This document shows positions 17,983 to 25,063 of a stretch of 64,000 nucleotides of DNA, piece by piece. Source of the DNA: Oscillospiraceae bacterium (GTDB lineage Bacteria > Bacillota > Clostridia > Oscillospirales > CAG-272); NCBI GenBank assembly GCA_015063385.1, contig SVUG01000001.1, positions 192,709 through 256,708 of the forward strand, in the 5' to 3' direction. The notes beneath the pieces were generated by a model. It searched no databases and had not been told where the DNA came from. It saw nothing but the letters and a program-made list of their open reading frames with translations. The position numbers and the translations under genes are program-made. Positions within the stretch are counted from its first letter, which is position 1. Each line of letters opens with the position of its first letter.

Positions 17983-18660
17983 ATGAGCGCGCTAAAACGT
18001 GGATTGATAGTATCTTGTCAGGCCGTTAAGGGTGAACCCCTTTACGGATATGGAATTATGCATCTGTTTGCCAAGGCTGCGAAGGCCGGAGGCGCACAGG
18101 GCATCAGAGCGCTGTATGAAGACGTAGACAGCATCAAGGAAGAGGTTAATTTGCCCGTCATAGGACTTGTCAAGGAGTGCTACGACGACAGTGAAATATA
18201 CATAACTCCCACAAAGGCGGAGGTCGACAAGCTTTTAGGGACTAAATGCGACGTAATTTGCATGGATGCAACTCTTCGCTCTCGTCCGGGCGGCATTTCG
18301 CTCAAAGAGCTTTATGAGTATGCAAGAAGCAATGCGGGCGGAAGGGAAATAATGGCCGACGTTTCAACTATCGAGGAGGCTATCAATGCCGACGAGCTTG
18401 GCTTTGACTATATTTCCACTACTATGAGAGGATATACTCCTTATACCAAGCAATATTCAATACCCGACGTTGACTTTGTTGCCGAATGCAAGGCGAAGGT
18501 CAAGAATGCCAAGGTTATTGCCGAGGGCGGGGTCTTTGAGGTATCGCACATGGAGGCAATATCCAAGGTTAATCCTTACGCGGTGGTCGTTGGCTCGGCG
18601 ATTACTCGCCCTAGCGTTATTACTGAGCGACTGCTCGGAGCGTTGAAGCTTGAGGACTGA
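17983..18660 (+). CDS. nanE: N-acetylmannosamine-6-phosphate 2-epimerase
   Basis: A 225-residue TIM-barrel enzyme of the NanE family that converts ManNAc-6-phosphate to GlcNAc-6-phosphate in the cytoplasm. Family features visible: the N-terminal GLIVSCQAVKGEPLYG, IGLVKECYDDSEIYITP with a basic residue that would bind phosphate, the D-A-T-L-R-S-R-P motif, GFDYISTTMRGYTPYT, and the C-terminal phosphate loop AEGGVFEVSHM with VVVGSAITRP. It starts behind AAAGGAC. With the GH38 mannosidase just upstream and a ROK kinase 15 kb downstream it points to N-acetylmannosamine-containing substrates. No sialic acid aldolase is in the window. Confidence 0.95.
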   Translation: MSALKRGLIVSCQAVKGEPLYGYGIMHLFAKAAKAGGAQGIRALYEDVDSIKEEVNLPVIGLVKECYDDSEIYITPTKAEVDKLLGTKCDVICMDATLRSRPGGISLKELYEYARSNAGGREIMADVSTIEEAINADELGFDYISTTMRGYTPYTKQYSIPDVDFVAECKAKVKNAKVIAEGGVFEVSHMEAISKVNPYAVVVGSAITRPSVITERLLGALKLED

Positions 18661-18661
18661 T

Positions 18662-20155
18662 ATGAGGGTTGTATATATTCCTCTTGATGAGCGTCCCTGC
18701 AATTATTTGTTCGCCGAGAAAATAGCGAGCGGAACACCTGTTTGCTTGGTTAGTCCACCTCGCGATGCCCTGGGCGATAAGAAGATTGCAGCAGACTATG
18801 ATAAAATCAAGCAATTTATGCTAGACAATGCGAGGAGTGCCGATGCGTACGTTCTCTCGCTTGATATGCTGCTTTACGGCGGAATAGTACCCTCAAGACT
18901 GCATCACCTCTCAGAATCCGAGCTTATTGAAAGGCTTTCGGTGCTTCGCGAGATAAAAACGATAAATCCTGACGTAAAGATTTATGCATTTGCCCTCATA
19001 ATGCGCTGCCCTCGTTATTCCAGCTCGGACGAGGAGCCTGATTATTACGAGGAGTGCGGCAGGGAGATTTTCCTTGTCGGACAGATTAAGCACAAAATGG
19101 AGCTTGGACTTATCGGAAAGGCCGAGGGCGAGTCACTGTTGGCTGAATATGCGGGCGTTATAAGAGATAATCTGACAGATTATGAGTCGCGCCGCGAGGT
19201 CAATCGCAGCCTGCTTATTAAAATAATTGGCATGCTGGGCAGGGAAATCGACTATCTGATAATTCCCCAGGATGATTCCGCAGAATACGGATACACCTCT
19301 ATGGACAGAGAGTCTATCAAGATTGCCATAAGAGAGAAGGGGCTTACAGACGTTGCCATGTATCCCGGTGCAGATGAGGTTGGAATGACGCTGTTGGCAA
19401 GGGCTGCAGTTGAAAATGCGGGAATAAGTCCGAGAATCTTTTGTGATTTTGCTCACGAAAATGCACCTAACGTCACACCACTCTACGAGGACAGACCTCT
19501 TGGCAAGACGCTGCCGTATCAGATAAATTCTGCAGGCTGCGTGCGAAGTGAGGATTATGAAAATTCAGATATAATTTTGTTCCTTAACTATCCTGCGAGA
19601 GAACCGGTTGAGGTCTGGCAGGAAAAGAGCGCGGGATATGACGAGCGCGATCTCGACGGTTTTGCAGAGAGAATTAAGGCCAGTGTAGGACAAGACAGAG
19701 TGAGTGCTATTGCCGACGGTGCATATTGCAACGGCGGAGATGCCGAGCTTTTGAAGCTTTTGGGCGAGAGGCTGAATCTTCTTGATTTATCGGCGTATGC
19801 CGGCTGGAACACCTCGTCTAATACTCTTGGTACGGTTATCTGTCAGGCGGTGTTCGTTTTTCTCTTTGGAAAGAGCAAGGAGCAGAATCGCTTCTTGGCA
19901 GAAAGAATATACGAGGACGTTGGATATTGCGGATATACTCGCGCTTACGTGACCGGCAATATTTTACCTGCTATGGGGTACGATTACTTCAATGCGGGAG
20001 AATCAGACGGCGAGGTGGCGGCCGAGGTGAAGCGCGTGCTTTGTCAATATATCGGAACGGCGTTTCCTGAAATTGCGGGCAAATACGACGTTGCAAAATG
20101 TCAGATGCCTTGGCGCAGAATGTTTGAGGTGGACCTTTCCCTTGTGGAAAAATAA
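18662..20155 (+). CDS. DUF4127 family protein
   Basis: A 497-residue protein that begins one base after the nanE stop, so it is translationally coupled to it. It carries the family's N-terminal signature VYIPLDERPCN, then SLDMLLYGGIVPSRLHH and IPQDDSAEYGY, and lacks a signal peptide. DUF4127 members recur beside glycosidases and sugar transporters in Firmicutes; I know of no assigned reaction. The conserved Asp/Glu/Arg-rich motifs (D-E-R-P, Q-D-D-S, P-G-A-D-E-V) look like an active site. Coupling with nanE suggests a step in amino-sugar breakdown. Confidence 0.88.
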   Translation: MRVVYIPLDERPCNYLFAEKIASGTPVCLVSPPRDALGDKKIAADYDKIKQFMLDNARSADAYVLSLDMLLYGGIVPSRLHHLSESELIERLSVLREIKTINPDVKIYAFALIMRCPRYSSSDEEPDYYEECGREIFLVGQIKHKMELGLIGKAEGESLLAEYAGVIRDNLTDYESRREVNRSLLIKIIGMLGREIDYLIIPQDDSAEYGYTSMDRESIKIAIREKGLTDVAMYPGADEVGMTLLARAAVENAGISPRIFCDFAHENAPNVTPLYEDRPLGKTLPYQINSAGCVRSEDYENSDIILFLNYPAREPVEVWQEKSAGYDERDLDGFAERIKASVGQDRVSAIADGAYCNGGDAELLKLLGERLNLLDLSAYAGWNTSSNTLGTVICQAVFVFLFGKSKEQNRFLAERIYEDVGYCGYTRAYVTGNILPAMGYDYFNAGESDGEVAAEVKRVLCQYIGTAFPEIAGKYDVAKCQMPWRRMFEVDLSLVEK

Positions 20156-20197
20156 ACCGCTTACATTGGCGAACAAATGAATTGTACGGTTCAATTA

Positions 20198-20223
20198 GTT
20201 TGTATGACTTACATCATACAAAC
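20198..20223. promoter_or_regulatory. Perfect inverted repeat upstream of the first GHL10 gene
   Basis: GTTTGTATG (20198-20206) and CATACAAAC (20215-20223) are separated by 8 bases and lie about 85 bases before the GHL10 start. There is no T run, so an operator is more likely than a terminator. The rest of the 20156-20306 gap shows no clear promoter. Confidence 0.45.
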
Positions 20224-20306
20224 ACAATAATGTCGGCTTAAAGAATTGTTTTTATTATGCGGATATATTTCTTCCGCGCGGGCGTATTTAGCCTGATGGA
20301 GTTTTT

Positions 20307-21464
20307 ATGCAAGGTTATTCAATAGGTGCAAACGGTGCACCAAGCTTTAATAAACAAAAGGCCGTTATAGGTGTATGGCATAGACCAAACTCAAGCGGCA
20401 GGGAAAATACTTTGCAAGGACTTATATCGGTTCTTGACGAGTTTGCCTCTGCAGGAATAAACACGGTCTTTGTTGAAGCCTTTCACCACGGCATGACGTT
20501 TTTCAGAAACGAAATGGTGCCTTATTACAGGGGTTATGATGAGTTCAATTTCGGTGAATACCCCGACTATCTTACGGCTTTTGTTAAAGAGGCAACGGCG
20601 CGTGGAATAAGCGTTCACGCTTGGGTTCAGAACTTTTATATAGGAGTTCGCGATGAGGTTCATTTTGCCGTAAATCATCCCGATTGGATACTGAAAAACC
20701 AACACGGTAGCACAAGACATACTACCGAGGGGCAGGGCTTTGGTGGATATATTTTCCTCGACCCTGCAAACAGTGAAGCAAGGGGCTATCTTATTAGATT
20801 TTATGATTTGATGCTTCAGCGTTTCCCGGAAATCAAGGGGCTTAACCTTGATTATATACGTTATCCGGTCTCTATTTTTGAGGAAAACACAGATACCGGA
20901 TATACAGACGTGGCAATGAATGGATTTGCTGAAAGATTTGGTATCGAGCTAATGGATTTCGATACCAGAGTAGAGTTTAATAGAGCAATAAGAGAAAAGA
21001 ATTTGCTTGAAGAATGGGTAGCATATCGCGCTGATTTCGTGACGTCTTTCGTCTTGGACGTTTCAAGAATGATGCGTATGAAGCATCCTGGCAAGCCCTT
21101 GTCTACGGCGGTGTTCCCGGAGCTTAACGAGGCTTATTATAAAAAGAAGCAAAACGTACAGGCGTGGCTCAAAAGCGGCGCATTGGACATGGTCACACCT
21201 ATGGTGTATTCATATAATGCAGATGACGTCAGAGAGCAGGTGCTGGTTATGAAAAAAATGTGCGCGGGGGTAAAATGCTGCGCAGGTCTTTACGCTACAT
21301 ACCATAAGCAGTCGCCCGCCGAGCTTATAGATCACATAAATGCCGGAATCGCTTCCGGATCTGACGGATACATACTTTTTGATGCCGCTAAAACGTTCTT
21401 TGAATCCTTTGTGGATTACAAGGCAATTTTATCGGAGTATAACGAAAATGTAAATAATGATTAA
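20307..21464 (+). CDS. Cytoplasmic GHL10 (family-10-like) glycosidase
   Basis: A 385-residue TIM-barrel protein of the glycosyl-hydrolase-like 10 group (YngK/DUF187 relatives). Visible are VWHRPNSSG near the N-terminus, the strand motif ISVHAWVQNFYIG, and the highly conserved IKGLNLDYIRYPVS, whose Asp and Arg are typical of the active site. No signal peptide is present, in contrast to its secreted paralogue directly downstream. Ribosome binding is weak (GATGGAG at 20296-20302). Substrate is unknown; an intracellular processing role for an imported oligosaccharide is likely. Confidence 0.85.
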   Translation: MQGYSIGANGAPSFNKQKAVIGVWHRPNSSGRENTLQGLISVLDEFASAGINTVFVEAFHHGMTFFRNEMVPYYRGYDEFNFGEYPDYLTAFVKEATARGISVHAWVQNFYIGVRDEVHFAVNHPDWILKNQHGSTRHTTEGQGFGGYIFLDPANSEARGYLIRFYDLMLQRFPEIKGLNLDYIRYPVSIFEENTDTGYTDVAMNGFAERFGIELMDFDTRVEFNRAIREKNLLEEWVAYRADFVTSFVLDVSRMMRMKHPGKPLSTAVFPELNEAYYKKKQNVQAWLKSGALDMVTPMVYSYNADDVREQVLVMKKMCAGVKCCAGLYATYHKQSPAELIDHINAGIASGSDGYILFDAAKTFFESFVDYKAILSEYNENVNND

Positions 21465-21498
21465 CAAAATAACAAAATAACATCATTTGGGAGGTAAT

Positions 21499-24400
21499 AT
21501 GAAAACGAAAACAAAGATTCTTTTGTGTGTTCTTATCGTGACGTTGCTTATGGTGCTTGGAATTACGGCATCGGCAGCCGACGGAGAATACACTCGTGAA
21601 CCCACCGTCACAGGTATCACTGCCAAGGTGGGCAGCACCACGATTAGCAACATATATTCGGACCCCGTAAAATATTGGGAGGTTGCCGGTGGCGGTTCTC
21701 TTACCGACTACAAAATCGTCTATAACACTGTAGGTGCAGCCGATTCGGTTATTTACACTGCATTGTATCCCGACACTACTACGGGCAGAACGGGCAACGT
21801 TATTGAATATGCTTGCGAGCGTATTGACGGCAACTACGTTGTCACAAAGATCAATAGCAACGGCGACGGCACGACCTATATTCCCGTAGGCGGCTTCGTT
21901 CTTTCGGTTAGCAAATCTACTTATGCAAGCTTTGCAAAGGTTGGTGACAAGGTCACCCTTGGCGGCTCCAGCCTGACAATTCCCACCATGGCGGTTGAGT
22001 CTACTAGAGGTAAGAGAATTGCAGTAGACGCAACCAACTCCAACCGCTCCAAGCCCATGGTCGTTTACTATGACTGCCAGTTCGGCGAGAAGACAGGTAC
22101 AAACCAGTTTGGTACAGAGGTTCTCTGCCAGTTCGACTTTGAGAAGAACACGTTCATTGTTAAGAGCTTCCGCGGATTTGGCACAGGTGACCAGTCCGGC
22201 TCGGTAATTCCCGAGAATGGATTTGTTCTTAGTGCATACGGCGAGGGCTATCGTCAGCTTCTTGCACGTACCGAGCTTTTTGATTACGACGATGAGCTTA
22301 AAATGGTCGGCTTTGACTATGTTCGCTTTGGCGGAACGGTTGTTGGTAAGTATCATTACATAAATCCTACCAAGGAAACTAACCCGGGCGCTATGGAAAC
22401 CGAAACCGAGGAATTTCCGGCCTTCCGTGGTACGAACCAAACTATTATTTATAAGGATGGATGGAATTATAAGGGTGCGACAGGCACGGGTACTAACGTA
22501 TACGGCTACGAGGCAGCTGTTGATAAGGACGGCGTTGTAGTAGAGCTTGGCGTTAACGTTTCTAAAATCCCTGAGGGCGGCTACGTTATTTCGGGACATG
22601 GCGACGGACGTGATTTCGTTCGTGCAAATATTGTAATTGGTGCAACCGTAGTGCTTGATGAAGTTAACAAGACCTATTCGGTATCCACCACGCTTAACAG
22701 CTACTATGAGAATCTCGTTTTCGGAGTGGAAAGCATTATCAGTGCTACCGAGCAGAGAATTGAGCAGCTTTACGATCTTGACAAGGATACAATCAACGCC
22801 CTTATTACCGAGGCAAGAGAAAAGCTTGTCGAGCTTAAGACTGTAAAAGAGGGTATAGAGGCTGCACTTGAGGGTGGAAACATCACCGAGGATGAGCGCC
22901 TTGCGCTTCTGATGTCCTATAACAATAATCAGCTTATCATTGAAAAGCTTCGCCAGCAGATACTCGTTTCCTCTGCAGAGAGCCAGGCGGTTTCCGCAAG
23001 AGCCGTATGGCATAGACCTGTTGAGTATACCTATGAGGCTATCGAAGAAACCGTAAAGATGTATAAGGATATAGGCATTAACCTTATATTTGTTGAAACT
23101 CTTTATAACGGTTATTCCTCCTTCTACAGCGACGTTCAGGAATTCCCCTATCATCCCAATCTCGGACCGTACTATATTGACGGTGATATAAACGTCGAGG
23201 GCTACTCGTTCTATAACGACTACCTCGGTGCATTCGTTGCTTGCTGTAAGGAGTACGGCATTGAGGTTCATGCATGGGTAGAGAACTTCTACGTAGGTCT
23301 GCAATCTAATGCAAACGTGCTTACTATGCATCCCGATTGGGTAATGTATAACGACGACGATACCGTCTTCCAGCGCAACGAGGGCGGCAAGTACGTATTT
23401 ATTGACCCCGCTAACAAGGAAGTTCAGGACACTCTTATTAAATACTACAAGGATCTCTTTGATAAGTACCCCGACATCAAGGGGCTTAACCTTGACTATA
23501 TCAGATATCCTGTTTCCAACAGAGACGAGGATACCGGCTACACCGTAGCGGCTATGCAGGGATTCTACGATTATATGACCGCCAAGGGCGAAAAGGGCTT
23601 TACCTTCACCTCGGCTCAGCTTGCCACCAGAGACAAGATGGCAAACGCATTTTTAAAGAAGTTTGATAAGGCTTACGTAGGTCAGGCGAAAGCTGATTCC
23701 AACTATCAGGAGTGGATTCAGTACCGTATGAGTCTGGTCACAGAGTACGTTCGTCGTATAAAAGACGAGGTTAAGAAGCCCAACGACATACTTCTTTCCA
23801 CCGCGGTATTTGCTTCTCTTGAGGAGTCCTATAACTCCAAAAAGCAGGACTGGAAGACCTGGTTTGCTAACGGCTGGATTGATATTGCAACTCCCATGGC
23901 GTATTACAACGATTCGGTTGACGTTCAAAAGAGAGTTAAGGACATGATCAATATGGCAGGCAACAACTGCGTTTATTACACCGGTATTGCCTCCTCTTAT
24001 AGCGGACTTCCCGCATGGCAGAACAAGGAGCATATTGAGGCTTCCTATATTGCAGGCGCACAGGGATACGTAGTATTCTGCTCCACCCAGATCGTAGGTC
24101 ACTCCGACGTTCAGAATGCGCTTATCAGCGGTGTTAACTCCAAAAATGCGATTCTTCCGCACGCACCCATTACCGATATTCTAAAAATAAGCTTCGAGGA
24201 CATTCTCGATAAGGCAGACAGACTTTACATTCCCGCAACTCATATGACTGCCGAACAGAAGATTCAGCTTACAAAGGATTTCGCTTATATCCTCGCTCTG
24301 CCTGCAGGAAATGCGGCTGAAATCTACAGAATTCAGAGAAACATAGACGAAATTGTTGATAACCTTAAGACTTATACCAAAAATAGCTATTCTCGTCAGA

Positions 24401-24969
24401 GAATAAAGGAACAGCTCCAGAATCTTTCTGCTCTTCTTGATACCAGAATTTCGATGCAGCTTATCGCTGACAGCGAATGGGATCCCGAGAAGACCGCGAC
24501 GCGTCCTGCTGTTGCAGTCCTTGCCAATCCCTCATCGGCTACGCTTCCTCCCTGCGAGCATGCATGTGAGATTTGTGGCAGATGCGGCAACAGTGATAGC
24601 GATAGCATGTACTGCATTAATAAGTGTAATGGACACAATCCCGATCACGTATGTGTAAGCGTCTGCCCAGAGTGTCAGCTTTGCTTTAACAGTGAGTGCT
24701 TCGAGGCGGCATGCTTGAACAAGTGCCAGGGTCACCACGAGTGCGAAAGCGTCTGTGGCGAGTGCGGCAAGTGCACTGATGCCGAGTGCGAGGAGAACGT
24801 ATGCGCAGACAAGTGTCAAGGTCACAAGGCGACAGAAGATGACGAAGATATCGTCCCCGACGATTCCGACAAGAACGACTCGAACGGCGGAGAAGAGGAG
24901 CTCGGATTCTTCGCAAGAATTTGGAAGGCAATCGTAGATTTCTTCAAACGTCTTTTTGGAATTAAATAA
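21499..24969 (+). CDS. Secreted GHL10 glycosidase with Cys-rich repeats
   Basis: A 1156-residue exported protein starting at ATG 21499 behind GGGAGG, with a cleavable signal ending near ASA/ADG. Residues about 30-430 are beta-rich and of unknown fold; about 430-495 are helical, possibly coiled coil. Residues about 495-880 are a GHL10 barrel very like the upstream gene (VWHRP, IEVHAWVENFYVG, IKGLNLDYIRYPVS). A helical region follows. Three Cys-rich repeats (about 1018-1112; C-x3-C-x2-C-x2-C-x4-C-x4-C-x3-C-x2-H pattern) come next, then an acidic spacer and an aromatic/basic amphipathic tail (FFARIWKAIVDFFKRLFG). It probably acts on glycans outside the cell and is held at the surface by its C-terminal modules. 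Confidence 0.88.
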   Translation: MKTKTKILLCVLIVTLLMVLGITASAADGEYTREPTVTGITAKVGSTTISNIYSDPVKYWEVAGGGSLTDYKIVYNTVGAADSVIYTALYPDTTTGRTGNVIEYACERIDGNYVVTKINSNGDGTTYIPVGGFVLSVSKSTYASFAKVGDKVTLGGSSLTIPTMAVESTRGKRIAVDATNSNRSKPMVVYYDCQFGEKTGTNQFGTEVLCQFDFEKNTFIVKSFRGFGTGDQSGSVIPENGFVLSAYGEGYRQLLARTELFDYDDELKMVGFDYVRFGGTVVGKYHYINPTKETNPGAMETETEEFPAFRGTNQTIIYKDGWNYKGATGTGTNVYGYEAAVDKDGVVVELGVNVSKIPEGGYVISGHGDGRDFVRANIVIGATVVLDEVNKTYSVSTTLNSYYENLVFGVESIISATEQRIEQLYDLDKDTINALITEAREKLVELKTVKEGIEAALEGGNITEDERLALLMSYNNNQLIIEKLRQQILVSSAESQAVSARAVWHRPVEYTYEAIEETVKMYKDIGINLIFVETLYNGYSSFYSDVQEFPYHPNLGPYYIDGDINVEGYSFYNDYLGAFVACCKEYGIEVHAWVENFYVGLQSNANVLTMHPDWVMYNDDDTVFQRNEGGKYVFIDPANKEVQDTLIKYYKDLFDKYPDIKGLNLDYIRYPVSNRDEDTGYTVAAMQGFYDYMTAKGEKGFTFTSAQLATRDKMANAFLKKFDKAYVGQAKADSNYQEWIQYRMSLVTEYVRRIKDEVKKPNDILLSTAVFASLEESYNSKKQDWKTWFANGWIDIATPMAYYNDSVDVQKRVKDMINMAGNNCVYYTGIASSYSGLPAWQNKEHIEASYIAGAQGYVVFCSTQIVGHSDVQNALISGVNSKNAILPHAPITDILKISFEDILDKADRLYIPATHMTAEQKIQLTKDFAYILALPAGNAAEIYRIQRNIDEIVDNLKTYTKNSYSRQRIKEQLQNLSALLDTRISMQLIADSEWDPEKTATRPAVAVLANPSSATLPPCEHACEICGRCGNSDSDSMYCINKCNGHNPDHVCVSVCPECQLCFNSECFEAACLNKCQGHHECESVCGECGKCTDAECEENVCADKCQGHKATEDDEDIVPDDSDKNDSNGGEEELGFFARIWKAIVDFFKRLFGIK

Positions 24970-25010
24970 TAAAAACAAGCTAAATGTAAGCTTGAGTTTA
25001 CGTAATTTGC

Positions 25011-25026
25011 AGATGTATCGACATCT
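25011..25026. other. Small perfect hairpin between two secreted-protein genes
   Basis: AGATGT-ATCG-ACATCT forms a 6-bp stem with a tetraloop, followed by TTAAATTA. It may be a weak terminator or an mRNA-stabilising hairpin that tunes expression of the downstream gene. Confidence 0.3.
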
Positions 25027-25063
25027 TTAAATTAAAATAAAAAATATTTTCAGGAGGTATCCC

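Noticed and set aside
21388..23331. A 647-codon minus-strand open frame opposite the secreted GHL10 gene
   Set aside because: It overlaps two well-supported sense genes, has no ribosome binding site or family motif and has an unnatural composition.
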